Shown: piece by piece, positions 9,437 through 17,745 of the stretch
Layout of the letters: each line of letters starts with the position of its first letter
How positions within the stretch are numbered: the first letter of the stretch is position 1
Origin: Capsulimonas corticalis
GTDB lineage: Bacteria; Armatimonadota; Armatimonadia; Armatimonadales; Capsulimonadaceae
DNA length: 64,000 nucleotides
Assembly: GCF_003574315.2 (NCBI RefSeq)
Contig: NZ_AP025739.1
Span: forward strand, 6,324,001 to 6,388,000
Direction: 5' to 3'
The notes under the pieces: model-generated
The model's database searches: none
Seen by the model: the letters and a program-made list of their open reading frames with translations, nothing else
What the model was told of the DNA's origin: nothing
Position numbers and translations under genes: made by a program

Positions 9437-9754
9437 TCATATACCTACCTGAGACATCAGCGACAATTCGAAAAACGCCGCCGCCAGCGCCAATATGCCT
9501 GTGATTGAACCACTCGCCGCGATCACCGGGTACTTGCCGAACAGCCGACGCGCCACCAGCGCCAGGATCACTTGACAGAGCACCCAGCCCAGCACATGCG
9601 TGCGTCCCTGATATACCAAGTGCGGAGCGCAGAAGATCAGCACAAGATAATAACCTACTGCGAGCGCCAAGGCGCAAACCACGCCGGCCATACCTCCAAC
9701 AAGAAAACCGCGCCAATCCTCGGTCCATCGCCCTCGGTTACTTGGGGTCGTCAT
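9437..9754 (-). CDS. Small membrane protein, three predicted spans
   Basis: 105 residues from the ATG at 9754, which follows GGAGACAAAT; an in-frame ATG four codons earlier overlaps that site. Three hydrophobic segments are visible, at about 15-40 (FLVGGMAGVVCALALAVGYYL), 50-68 and 75-98. There is no motif and no close family is recognised. It is followed by a terminator, so it may be a separate unit with the broken gene upstream. Phage-encoded membrane proteins of this size can act in lysis or superinfection exclusion, but that is a guess. Confidence 0.6.
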   Translation of the reverse strand: MTTPSNRGRWTEDWRGFLVGGMAGVVCALALAVGYYLVLIFCAPHLVYQGRTHVLGWVLCQVILALVARRLFGKYPVIAASGSITGILALAAAFFELSLMSQVGI

Positions 9755-9775
9755 ATTTGTCTCCATAAAAACGAT

Positions 9776-9960
9776 CTACTTCCGCCTTGTATTCGCTTTC
9801 CAGCGCCCAAACGGCACATACTTGAGATATGGCAAAACGGCATCGTCTGGAGCAACCTCTAAAAAGTCCTGTTTTCTTTGAGATAACGTCTTTCTCAGTG
9901 CTTACAGACAAGCAAATCCTTCGATTCATTCTGGGACCATTTCTCCCTTCGGTATTTCAC
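9776..9960 (-). pseudogene. Frameshifted small gene of about 61 residues
   Basis: A frame starting with GTG at 9960 reads MKYRREKWSQNESKDLLVCK and then meets a stop. The neighbouring frame reads on smoothly as ALRKTLSQRKQDFL, continuing through EVAPDDAVLPYLKYVPFGRW to a TAG at 9776. A single-base shift near 9900 would join them into one basic protein. No slippery heptamer is visible, so a mutation or sequencing error is more likely than programmed frameshifting. There is no clear ribosome-binding site and no family is recognised. Confidence 0.45.
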
Positions 9961-10084
9961 AACCGTCACTCACGCAAACGCCGAGCAACCGGAATCAACA
10001 ATTGAGTTTTTTGCTATTGGCGCCTGGAAAGCAATTCGGCCACTTCCAAATCGGTCAAAAAAAATCCGCCCATACCACCGCCAT

Positions 10085-11152
10085 TCACGCAACCTCCTTC
10101 ACTCCCAGCCGCAGCGTGGACAGGTCACCGACCGCCCACGCCGCACCCGTCAGCGGGTTGCGGTCGAACGACTGGAGGTAGTCCACGTAGTTATTTCCGA
10201 TGGAAACCGAAGATCCCACGACATTTGAATGCACGCCATCCCCCAAAACTGGGGCAATCTGCCGTATAATACCATCGTCCTTGCGCGCGACCAGGTTCGT
10301 CTGCACCGCTTTCACTACACCGACTCCACTGGGCGGCGCTGAAAGTGTATACAGATCTATCTGTCCCGCCGTATTCGAAGAAATATACGATGTGTCCGCA
10401 TCCGGCGTCACATCACCGACCGCTGCCGCATTCGACGTCGCTCCCGCCACCGCCCACTGCGACGAGCCGGCCGCAGCAGCTGGCCGATCAATAAAGATCC
10501 TAACATCCCCCATATAGTCATTGTTGTCGGAGCCAGTGGTGTCGTTTGCATATATGTCATCATGATAATATAGGTATGCATCTGAACCAGCGAAAGCACG
10601 CGTCCAAAAACGAATAATATTACAGTATTGGTTCCCTGAATAGCTTGTTTGTACGTTGTTAATTGAAGGCTGAGATATTCCATTTACTCGATAATTGATA
10701 CTTCCACTGCTGGACGAGGAAAAGACTATTTTGAACTCAAAGAAGTAATACGCTCCTCTATCGTAAACCTTATTGCTGCTTCCTATAATCGGCCCGAGAT
10801 TTGCGCCATTGCCACTTGACAGCGTCCCTTGACGAAAAATCAGCCGGCCTAATGTATCCATACAAATGTGCAGTTGATCAAAATTAGCATCACTAAATGA
10901 CCAGATTGCCTCTTCAATAGGAAATGAACTCGCGGTCTTAAACGCTCCTCCAAAAACAAGAGAAGTATAGTTTGATGGTAGAATTTTGTTAAGTCCAATT
11001 TGTCCGGCAGCTGCTTGATCCAAGATCAGTCCATTCCCAGTTCTTCCAGGACCGATGGACACAGAAATGAAGTTGTTAAAACTAGTGTATCCCTTCGTAA
11101 GAAGATCATCACCAGTTATATTATCAAAACTCTCTAGGAATATATTAGCCAT
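10085..11152 (-). CDS. Mosaic phage tail or decoration protein
   Basis: 355 residues with AGAGAGGTGATTT before the ATG. The first 220 residues (FLESFDNITGDDL ... YYFFEFKIVFSSSSSG ... FWTRAFAGSDAYLYYHDDIYAND) resemble a LamG or concanavalin-like sandwich. The last 130 (SQWAVAGATSNAAAVGD ... SFDRNPLTGAAWAVGDL) form a module that recurs in phage proteins. The DNA coding the N-terminal part is clearly AT-richer than that for the C-terminal part, which suggests exchange of a binding domain onto a conserved end. Confidence 0.65.
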   Translation of the reverse strand: MANIFLESFDNITGDDLLTKGYTSFNNFISVSIGPGRTGNGLILDQAAAGQIGLNKILPSNYTSLVFGGAFKTASSFPIEEAIWSFSDANFDQLHICMDTLGRLIFRQGTLSSGNGANLGPIIGSSNKVYDRGAYYFFEFKIVFSSSSSGSINYRVNGISQPSINNVQTSYSGNQYCNIIRFWTRAFAGSDAYLYYHDDIYANDTTGSDNNDYMGDVRIFIDRPAAAAGSSQWAVAGATSNAAAVGDVTPDADTSYISSNTAGQIDLYTLSAPPSGVGVVKAVQTNLVARKDDGIIRQIAPVLGDGVHSNVVGSSVSIGNNYVDYLQSFDRNPLTGAAWAVGDLSTLRLGVKEVA

Positions 11153-12230
11153 AAATCACCTCTCTAAGGTTGCCCTTCACAATACAAATTCTGCTCTTTG
11201 TTCTCCCCTCCTCCGCCGAGCCCTCATCCTCTGCGCCCTCATCCACGTCGCCTACCAGGCCTTTATCTGGATTCCCGCCGCCTTCCAGTGCCAGGCCAAC
11301 GGGCGGGATGTCGATGTTTACTTCCGTGCGGCTCGGCATCTCTTGCGCCATCGACCGCTGTACGATCTCGCGTCTGGGCATTCTCCGATGTTCGATTATC
11401 TTTACTCACCCCAGTTCGCGGTCGCCCTCACGCCGTTTGTCAGATTGGGTCAGCATAATTTTGCGTCGGTGCAGTATGTACTGATCGTTCTATCGTTTTG
11501 GTACTTCGCTTATCTGCTCTCAAAGATCGCGACGCCAAACCCCACACTGAAGTCGGTATTGCTTTGGGGGCTCGCATTGGCGGTAACGCCAAAGGTTTAC
11601 TTCTGCATGGGGATGGGTCAGGTGCAGCCGCTGCTCTGGGTGGCGTTCGCGCTGTCGGTGGTCAGCGACCGGTGGCGCGGCGTGCTGCTGGGCGTGACGC
11701 TTCAGATCAAGACGTATGCGCTTATCTCGCTCGTCTGCGCGGCGTGGAAAGAGCGGCGCGCGGTTGTCGTTCCGGCTTTGGTCGTCATCGGCATGGGGAC
11801 GGCGCTGGGGCTCGCGGTCTGCGGCTGGCCGAAGTTTCTGGAGTGGCGCTTGGCGCTGGAATACGCACTGTCCAACTCGGAAATCCTGCGGGCGGACAAC
11901 ATCTCACTGAGCGTACTTCCGCTGAAAGTCGCGATCGCGCTCGGCTGGCGTCCGCCGGTGATGCTGCCGCTCTGGATCTGCGCTTATCTGAAGCTGATGT
12001 CGCTCACGGGACCGCTCGCTGTTTGGAGCGCCTGTCGCCGCATGTCCACGCAAAAGCTTTACGCCTGGGTGGGATTGGCGAGCATGGCGTTCGCGCCGAT
12101 CTGCTGGGCGTTCTATCTGACCGCTGGGTACGTTCTGGTGGCTCTTTATCTGCGCGATCGGCTCACGTCCGCCGAACAAACTCTTCAAGAAAAGTCGGCA
12201 GACATTCCCACAGTCACAGTCGCGCGATAG
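11067..12230 (+). CDS. GT87-like membrane glycosyltransferase
   Basis: A plus-strand gene in a minus-strand cassette, about 387 residues. The first loop has the pattern NGRDVDVYFRAARHLLRHRPLYD, matching the D-x-x-x-Y-x-x-A pattern after TM1 of GT87/DUF2029 glycosyltransferases. Eight to ten hydrophobic segments follow. These enzymes move sugars from polyprenyl phosphate to outer polysaccharide or lipids. The start is uncertain: ATGs at 11055 and 11067 lie inside the opposite gene 10085-11152 and no later in-frame ATG precedes TM1. It is probably a cargo gene that alters the host surface. Confidence 0.62.
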   Translation: MKLLKLVYPFVRRSSPVILSKLSRNILAINHLSKVALHNTNSALCSPLLRRALILCALIHVAYQAFIWIPAAFQCQANGRDVDVYFRAARHLLRHRPLYDLASGHSPMFDYLYSPQFAVALTPFVRLGQHNFASVQYVLIVLSFWYFAYLLSKIATPNPTLKSVLLWGLALAVTPKVYFCMGMGQVQPLLWVAFALSVVSDRWRGVLLGVTLQIKTYALISLVCAAWKERRAVVVPALVVIGMGTALGLAVCGWPKFLEWRLALEYALSNSEILRADNISLSVLPLKVAIALGWRPPVMLPLWICAYLKLMSLTGPLAVWSACRRMSTQKLYAWVGLASMAFAPICWAFYLTAGYVLVALYLRDRLTSAEQTLQEKSADIPTVTVAR

Positions 12231-12258
12231 CGCTGATTTTCTGCACCCATTACCACAT

Positions 12259-12441
12259 TCACGGAACTTGCAAATGGAACCATGCGAGAATTTCGAGAGA
12301 TGGGCGAGACGTTCGCCTGGTAACAGGGTGAGTTCCATGTGGCGACACTCCTCGTAGCGCCGCCTGAGCATCTGCAATAAACGCTTGCTGATGTGGATTA
12401 GTAATATTGTTTGGACGCTTAATCACTGATTTTGCAAACAT
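12259..12441 (-). CDS. Small protein, possibly a truncated paralogue of the leftmost protein
   Basis: 60 residues from ATG at 12441, with GAGAAGAGAG before it. The N-terminus MFAKSVIKRPNNITNPHQQ resembles the start of the 586-residue protein at 1-1759 (MPKSITKNQQYANPNV). The remainder (RGVSPHGTHPVTRRTSRPSL) is basic and then ends. It lies head-on to the glycosyltransferase gene, so it may be the 5' remnant of a virion gene cut off when that gene arrived. Short length keeps confidence low. Confidence 0.4.
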   Translation of the reverse strand: MFAKSVIKRPNNITNPHQQAFIADAQAALRGVSPHGTHPVTRRTSRPSLEILAWFHLQVP

Positions 12442-12504
12442 AAAAACTCTCTTCTCAAATACAACTAAATTCATTTAGGTAAATCCGGAAGGGCGCTCGG
12501 AAAA

Positions 12505-13212
12505 TTATCCCTGTTCCACAGCCACCGCCAGCCCTCGCGCGAGCATCGGGTCGGCGGCCGTCAGTCTCGCGAGCAGCGATGCTTTCCCGCGTTCGTATTC
12601 ACCGCGCCAGACCTCGGCGCGGGCAGCGAGCGAGGGGTCTTCCAGGTTCTTCTGAGCGATCATTGACGCCGCGTGGAACACGAGCAGGCTGGACAGATCG
12701 GGCGAAAGCCAGCTTGGCGCGTCATCAGCGTTCACCAGCGCGGGCGGCAGGGCAAAGCCGTTCACGGTCACTGTTTGCGAAGCGTTGGGGATCGGATACA
12801 GGCCAACGCCATCCTGGCCCGTGTCGTACCAATAGAGCGGGGTTCCCGGCGCATCGGCAGCCCAAGTGGGATAGTAGTTCTCCAGGGCGGAACGGCTGCA
12901 ATGGGTCAGCGCCGTTCCGCCCCATGCAACGCCGCGCGCCAGCCACAGCGCCGCTCCGCCCGGGGCCGTGAAGATCGACAGCTGGACCGACTGCGCGCCG
13001 CTCGGCCAGGAGAACGTCCCCGCGTTCACGATCGGAAACGCCGTGCGCGCCAGGTCCGATGCGCCGTCGTTGAGGTATTGGGTAATCGTCGCCGAAGTCA
13101 CCAGCACAGCTGCGGCGCCTGTTCCCGATTCCAAGTTGCCCGCCGGAGAGTTCGCCGCCTCACCCAGTCGCGAAAGCACATCTCGCTGCAAGTCCGCTAA
13201 TGTATTCGCCAC
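12505..13212 (-). CDS. Head-tail adaptor-like protein
   Basis: 235 residues from a GTG at 13212 (VANTLADLQRDVLSRLGE), chosen because AGGAGG lies at the right distance. An ATG seven codons earlier has no site. The pattern (LADLQRDVLSRLGEAA, ITQYLNDGASDLARTAFP, TPLYWYDTGQDGVGLYPIP, LLVFHAASMIAQKNLEDPSLAARAEVWRGEYERG) is that of phage neck or adaptor proteins connecting portal and tail. A second protein of the same pattern is at 15186-15848. Position next to the virion genes supports it. Confidence 0.62.
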   Translation of the reverse strand: MANTLADLQRDVLSRLGEAANSPAGNLESGTGAAAVLVTSATITQYLNDGASDLARTAFPIVNAGTFSWPSGAQSVQLSIFTAPGGAALWLARGVAWGGTALTHCSRSALENYYPTWAADAPGTPLYWYDTGQDGVGLYPIPNASQTVTVNGFALPPALVNADDAPSWLSPDLSSLLVFHAASMIAQKNLEDPSLAARAEVWRGEYERGKASLLARLTAADPMLARGLAVAVEQG

Positions 13213-13243
13213 GCCGTTATCCTCCTGCTCCATTCCAACTCAA

Positions 13244-14746
13244 CTACTGCGCCAGAAGCCCGGCGCCGATCGCGGACGTATGGGCCGCCGCCAGCGCTGT
13301 ATGCCCGTACTGACTTGGATGTGTGCCGTCAGCCGTGTACAGATTCGTCCCGCCCGGCTTCAGCCAGCCGCCGCCTGCCGTCAACGGCTGTTGTAACGCC
13401 GTCGCCGAATAGATCCCCGTCCCCACCGTCAGTCCCGTCTGCAGCGAGATCAGCGCGCTCTGCGTCGCCGTATCGGCCTCGACGGCCGCCGCGCGATCCA
13501 GATATCCCGAAGCGCCCAGCGACGCCCAGTTCGCACGGATGTAGTTGTTGATGGCGATGCGAGTGTGATTGCATGTCGTTGGCGTATTGCCCGCCGCATT
13601 GGTGATGGGAAGATACGTGCAGAGAATGATCTTGGGGACACGCCGCTGGATGTGCGCCATCATGCCTTGCAGCAGACCGAGGAACGACGTCACGTTCGCC
13701 GCGACATTCACGTCCGACGCGCCGTCGGTGTAGGTCGTGATGTTATTGACGCCCATTTGGATCACAACATGGGAGCAGCCGGCGTAAAACGGCAGACGGT
13801 AATTGTCGTCGATTGGCTGAGCCACCATCTGATCCCCGTATTTGCAGCCCTGCACATAGCCGATCTTCAGCCCATCGAAGGCGCGCACAAACTCGCCCGC
13901 CCCCTGGATCGCCGCGTTCGCCGACGTATACGTGCGGTTATAACCTGTAAAGCCGCCCGCCTCATACGTATCACCGCTCCCCTGGCCGATGGAGTCGCCA
14001 TAAACCCCCACGGCGTATCGCGGCGACGCCAGCGCCGCAAGCGGTGAGATGCTCGTCACCACCGACGGCCCATACACATAGCCCGACTGATCCGGCGGCG
14101 TGACGCCCGAGTTCGTCCACTGCCCGGTGTTCGCCGTCCCCGTCCCCAGGGCCGCAAGCGTCGCCGATGTCGCCTGCGTCTCATCCGTCTCCGAAGCGGA
14201 ATGCGAGCTGCCTTCCTGCTGGTTAGGCGACGGGATCAATCCCAGCGGCCATTTGTTACCGGAAGTCGCCGTGACATACGTGCGAAAATAAACATAGTCG
14301 CCCGCCGCCACATATCCCCGCGCCGTTCCCTGCACGTAACTCACCGGAACCATGATTTGATCAGATTCCACAGAGCGCCCCGGCGGAATCACGATCGAAG
14401 CCGCCCCGCCCCACGTCGCCTGCAAGGGCAGTATCGGATTGCCGCCGCCGTTCGATCGGAGCCACAGCGCCGCCGTCACCGTAATCGGCGTCGTCTGATT
14501 GTTCGTGTAATACATCCGGAATCCCACGCTGTCCACGAACACATACGACCGGACCTGATAATTCCCCCCGGTATCGGTCCCATTGGAGCTGGAGGGCCAC
14601 CACGAGCATGTCCGGCTCGTCGATGGCATCCCCTTGAGCAGTCCCGGCGCCGACACCGGCTGTCGGTTCGTCAGCGCCGCCGGCAGCGCGTTCAACGTCG
14701 TAAGATATCCCGAAATCCCCGAGATCTTGCTGACATGGATCGCCAT
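13244..14746 (-). CDS. SGNH/GDSL hydrolase-domain virion protein
   Basis: 500 residues from ATG 14746 (MAIHVSKISG). Residues 1-240 form a beta-rich attachment part. From about 245 the SGNH core appears: GDS at 250-252 (block I Ser), IQMGVNNI at 329-336 (block III Asn) and DGTH at 473-476 (catalytic Asp and His). This family removes acetyl or other ester groups from polysaccharides. In a tail cassette the likely job is deacetylation of the host's outer polysaccharide during adsorption. The ATG lies just after the stop of the upstream gene. Confidence 0.75.
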   Translation of the reverse strand: MAIHVSKISGISGYLTTLNALPAALTNRQPVSAPGLLKGMPSTSRTCSWWPSSSNGTDTGGNYQVRSYVFVDSVGFRMYYTNNQTTPITVTAALWLRSNGGGNPILPLQATWGGAASIVIPPGRSVESDQIMVPVSYVQGTARGYVAAGDYVYFRTYVTATSGNKWPLGLIPSPNQQEGSSHSASETDETQATSATLAALGTGTANTGQWTNSGVTPPDQSGYVYGPSVVTSISPLAALASPRYAVGVYGDSIGQGSGDTYEAGGFTGYNRTYTSANAAIQGAGEFVRAFDGLKIGYVQGCKYGDQMVAQPIDDNYRLPFYAGCSHVVIQMGVNNITTYTDGASDVNVAANVTSFLGLLQGMMAHIQRRVPKIILCTYLPITNAAGNTPTTCNHTRIAINNYIRANWASLGASGYLDRAAAVEADTATQSALISLQTGLTVGTGIYSATALQQPLTAGGGWLKPGGTNLYTADGTHPSQYGHTALAAAHTSAIGAGLLAQ

Positions 14747-14750
14747 GCGA

Positions 14751-15119
14751 TTACCCCACCCTTCCCAGCGCCACATAGTCGCCCATCGACAAAATCGGAT
14801 ACGTCGCATCCGGCGTGTACGCCCCGGGCGTGCCGTCGGGATTGCCTCCTAGTCCAAACGACACGTTCGCGCCGGTAATCCGCCCGACAAAGCCCGTGGC
14901 CGCCGTTGGAACCGCCGCGCCGCTCAGATCCTTAAATGTCTTCACCGCCGCTCCCACGGTTCCGGTGAACGATGCGCCTTCCTGCCGGCCATGCATATTC
15001 ACAAAATATCCACTGATCGTCGCAGTCCCCGTCAGCGCCAGGAACACATACGCGATCAGCGGCGGCGGCGTGCTGGTCAGATCGACCACATAATTCGCAT
15101 GCGTAGAATAATCCGACAT
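14751..15119 (-). CDS. Small virion protein of unknown function
   Basis: 122 residues from ATG 15119 (MSDYSTHANYVVDL), preceded by AAGGAG. The sequence is beta-rich and Gly/Thr-rich (LTGTATISGYFVNMHGRQEGASFTG, FVGRITGANVSFGLG), with no motif that I recognise. Its stop lies 5 bases before the start of the SGNH-protein gene, so the two are coupled. By position and size it could be a decoration, fibre-base or chaperone-type protein. Confidence 0.6.
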   Translation of the reverse strand: MSDYSTHANYVVDLTSTPPPLIAYVFLALTGTATISGYFVNMHGRQEGASFTGTVGAAVKTFKDLSGAAVPTAATGFVGRITGANVSFGLGGNPDGTPGAYTPDATYPILSMGDYVALGRVG

Positions 15120-15185
15120 CGTTGCTTCTCCTTCATCTCCATGACGACTCATCGATGGCGTCAATCGCTCACCTAAGAGAACTTT

Positions 15186-15848
15186 TTACCGTCCTTCACA
15201 CGGGAGGACGGATGAAGGCAAGGGCCGTGGATAAGTCTGCCGGCGCGTCTCCGCCTCCAGCTTGCCCTTCATATCCGCGAACTCATCGGCCAGCATCGCG
15301 CGGCGAGCCATGTTGTCGGACGTCGGATTCTGAATAATCCTCAGGAGCGCCGCCTTGTAAACCACCGCCATATGCGCGCGGTCCGGCAGCGGACACGCCG
15401 CGCTCATCGCGCTCCAGCCCACACCTGGGACGCCATACCCCTCCAGCACTAAACCGCCCGCCGCCGAATAACTCGGCGCCGGATACAGTACGATCTGGTT
15501 CAGCCCGGTTGGAATCCACATCTCCGGAGTGCTCGCCGCTTCATCCCGCCATCCGCCCGACCACTCGTCCATCCCGCCAATCGTCGCGCTCCCGATCGTC
15601 CGACGCGCGCCAGACGCGTCATACACGCTCACCGCCTTCACCTTCGTGATTTGCGGCGCGCAGTACTCCGCCTGTCCCGAAACCAGGTCCGCGGTTGCCG
15701 TGGTGTAAAAGCAATCCGTCGCCCGCGCAATCTCGTCGGCCGCCGTGCTGACCAGGCGGCTCCATGCGAACGGATCGGCGTCGCCCGGCGTCCCAAAGAA
15801 CTCACCGAGCAGATCGCGCCCTTGAATGATCATTTCCTGCCTGGTCAT
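15186..15848 (-). CDS. Head-tail adaptor (gp4-like) protein
   Basis: 220 residues from ATG 15848 (MTRQEMIIQGRDLLGEFFG), preceded by GGGAGG. The helical N-terminus, the segment WSRLVSTAADEIARATDCFYTTATADLV and the later WIPTGLNQIVLYPAPS and KAALLRIIQNPTSDNMARRAMLADEFADM are characteristic of phage adaptor proteins that dock under the portal. It sits two genes downstream of the capsid gene, the expected place for a neck protein. Confidence 0.65.
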   Translation of the reverse strand: MTRQEMIIQGRDLLGEFFGTPGDADPFAWSRLVSTAADEIARATDCFYTTATADLVSGQAEYCAPQITKVKAVSVYDASGARRTIGSATIGGMDEWSGGWRDEAASTPEMWIPTGLNQIVLYPAPSYSAAGGLVLEGYGVPGVGWSAMSAACPLPDRAHMAVVYKAALLRIIQNPTSDNMARRAMLADEFADMKGKLEAETRRQTYPRPLPSSVLPCEGR

Positions 15849-15889
15849 CACAACCTCCCCGCCGCTGGTCACACGCCTTCAATCCACAC

Positions 15890-16216
15890 TCACTCGATCT
15901 CGCCCGCCTCCTGCGGCGCCGTCGTCAATCCCGGCGCCTGACCTTCATGCTCCGGCTTCTGCGCCTCCACCTCACCCGCGCGCACAAGGATCAAATAGAT
16001 CTCTTCCGGCACATCCACATATTCTCCGCGCTTGATAAAGTAGAAGTGCCCGTTGACGCCCACCGTCAGCGCCCCCTCCTTCTTGTGATCCTTCTTGCCC
16101 AGCTCATGCCGCAGCCGGATCCGATACTTCGGCTGCGCATCCAACTGCTGCTTCACCGTCAACACCGGCGCCTCATCCGCCGCCATCTCATCTGTTGCCA
16201 TCGTTTTAGTCGTCAT
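15890..16216 (-). CDS. Small head-associated protein
   Basis: 108 residues, with AAGGATACCC before ATG 16216. It has an acidic N-terminus, a basic central part (KYRIRLRHELGKKDHKKEG), a short beta segment (NGHFYFIKRGEYVDVPEEIYLILVRAGEVEA) and an acidic tail. It follows the capsid gene directly. That place is often taken by a head-completion or capsid-associated protein, but no motif proves it. Confidence 0.55.
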   Translation of the reverse strand: MTTKTMATDEMAADEAPVLTVKQQLDAQPKYRIRLRHELGKKDHKKEGALTVGVNGHFYFIKRGEYVDVPEEIYLILVRAGEVEAQKPEHEGQAPGLTTAPQEAGEIE

Positions 16217-16240
16217 GGGTATCCTTTTTCGTATTAGAGC

Positions 16241-16274
16241 GGCCCCCTGCCCTCAATCCTGGGGGCAGGGGGCC
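16241..16274. other. GC-rich hairpin after the capsid gene
   Basis: GGCCCCCTGCCC and GGGCAGGGGGCC form a 12-bp stem around a 10-base loop, 16 bases after the capsid stop codon. No T-tract follows on either strand. A 3' mRNA-stabilising hairpin, or partial termination after a highly expressed gene, is plausible. Confidence 0.6.
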
Positions 16275-16364
16275 GAATCAGGTCGAGCACTACGGCGAAA
16301 CCGCATGCTCCACACGAACCACAAAGTTCTGATTCGCGATCGTACCGCCAAACGTCGCCTTCCA

Positions 16365-17220
16365 CTCATCTGTTACTTTAATGACCTAACCTCGCATACA
16401 ATAGAACCACACAATCAATCGGGTGTACGTTTATCGGAAACTATATGAAGAAACCATCTCCAGAGCAGTTGCTAGCCGATACCCAATCCAATATGACCTG
16501 GATTGAGATCGCTGAAAAGCACGGTTATACAGACGCCCGATTTCTCCGCAAGCTTTCGGTACGTTATGGACTTCCACCACGAAGGATAATCCGAAAGCCT
16601 GACAAGTCCACACTCGAAGAAATGATTATTTCTCGTGGGCTGAATATCTATCAGGTTGCGGATATTCTTGGTTACGGTTCAGGTGGATGGTCTAACATCT
16701 ATGCATATTGCCGTCAGTACGGCATCACTTTCGACTTTTCAGCAAACGCCGAATTGAGAAGAATAGAGTTCACTCCTCAACAGAAATCGTTTGTGTATGG
16801 CACTTTGCTAGGAGACGCATACAGGATTGGTTTCGCAAACGATACGAAATACCAACCATAATTGAGAACCGTCGTAACGATCAATTCTCCCTGCGTATCA
16901 ATGCGTCTGTATCTTCTCGGTTTCTAGCGCTGGTGCGTCCTTTTATCCCTTTGTGCATATCCTACAAGTTAGGCGAGCAATAATTTCTTATTGCTTCTCT
17001 GGTTTCTGAGTGCTCGCTAGGCAGATTATCGCCAGAGGTCGGACTATCGCATCATCGGAGTAAATTCTTCTTTTCTCCGACGCCCTCTCACTTAGTCTCT
17101 CACGGTAGCCTGCGAGGGCCTTCCGCCTTGTTGGGTGTCTCCACCTATTCAAGTCAATCAGAGAGGGTTTTACTCGGGCTGGAATTAGGCAGCCATTTTA
17201 TAATGACTGGTGCGAGTGTA
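16365..17220 (-). ncRNA. Group I intron in the capsid gene
   Basis: The conserved pairings can be read on the minus strand. P1 is exon CTCGGGT (17221-17227) with guide GCCCGAG (17173-17179), with the U-G pair at the 5' splice site. P3 is CCCTCTC (17161-17167) with GAGAGGG (17083-17089). P7 is GACTA (17093-17097) with TAGTC (17042-17046). P8 is TCGGAG with CTCCGA (17055-17080). P9 is CTCTGG with CCAGAG (16997-17037). P10 is guide TTCCA with exon-2 TGGAA. The last intron base is G. Splicing rejoins the frame at Gly-Trp. The 856-nt length is explained by a decayed endonuclease gene between P9 and the 3' end. Confidence 0.88.
16445..16983 (+). pseudogene. Decayed LAGLIDADG homing endonuclease, antisense in the intron
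   Basis: The first frame (16445-16861) has a helix-turn-helix-like N-terminus (MTWIEIAEKHGYTDARFLRK, LNIYQVADILGYGSGGW) and then SFVYGTLLGDAYRI, a LAGLIDADG-type motif, before stopping at NDTKYQP. The neighbouring frame continues to 16983 with DQFSLRINASVSSRFLALV and RPFIPLCISYKLGEQ, which looks like the C-terminus of the same family. The distance between the motif and the C-terminal part is too short for an intact enzyme, so an internal deletion plus frameshift is inferred. It is transcribed opposite to the intron. Confidence 0.7.
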
Positions 17221-17676
17221 ACCCGAGGTCGCCCGCTGATTTAATGGATCAGCGGCCCCCGCCGAGCCGAGCGGCTTGATGATGTTCGAGAGGCTTTCGC
17301 CGCCGATCTCCGTCTTCACGAAGGCCATTGCGCCGAAAATGAGAGTGGCGTGGACATCGATACCGGACGCGCCGGCGCCGGTGAAGACCTTGGCCAGCGG
17401 CGATTCCACGAAGCGCACTCCGTACAGCGAGCCCAATTCACCCTCGTACAGGTCTTTGGGCGTCGAGTACTCCTTCACGGCCAGCCACTCAGGGATGCTC
17501 ATGATGTCGTACTTGGAATCGGGTGAGACGATTCCCACGTAATCGCCGTTAATCGGCATGGCGTAGGATTTCTCGAGAGTCCGCACCGCCTTCTTGATCT
17601 CAGCCGATGTGAACTTGTCCGTGCTCGTCACCAGGTTTCGAGCAGTTTTTCCATTCGCATAGATGACATTGGTACT

Positions 17677-17745
17677 TTACCGAATACATCAACTGGGAAT
17701 TCGCTGAGTAGTAAGAGCGTCTTGGAGAGAGAGCGAGTGGGAGTG
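17677..17745. other. Junction between recombinase gene and truncated capsid gene
   Basis: Capsid coding sequence begins abruptly at 17676 after a TAA. The 69 bp to the recombinase stop codon at 17746 hold no gene. A tyrosine-recombinase gene whose 3' end abuts a gene fragment is the usual picture of an attachment site, so the core is probably within or next to 17660-17745. The partner half is not in the window, so the core cannot be fixed by a repeat. Confidence 0.45.

Larger units (their letters stand above)
16290..17676 (-). pseudogene. N4-gp56-type major capsid protein, 5'-truncated, split by a group I intron
   Basis: Exon 1 (17221-17676) encodes STNVIYANGKTARNLVTSTD, then KFTSAEIKKAVRTLE, a central region with GSLYGVRFVESPLAK and ATLIFGAMAFVKTEIGG, and ends GSAGAADPLNQRATSG. 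Exon 2 (16290-16364) encodes WKATFGGTIANQNFVVRVEH and AVSP before a stop. Joined, they give the C-terminal half of the N4-gp56 capsid family, in which NQRATxGW is typical. The reading frame is open upstream only to a TAA at 17677-17679. About 150 N-terminal residues expected for the family are absent and recombinase DNA lies there instead. Within the visible part both exons are intact. Confidence 0.8.

Noticed and set aside
16985-17220. Extra small genes in the intron core
   Set aside because: The sequence is explained by the P3-P9 structure of the group I intron.
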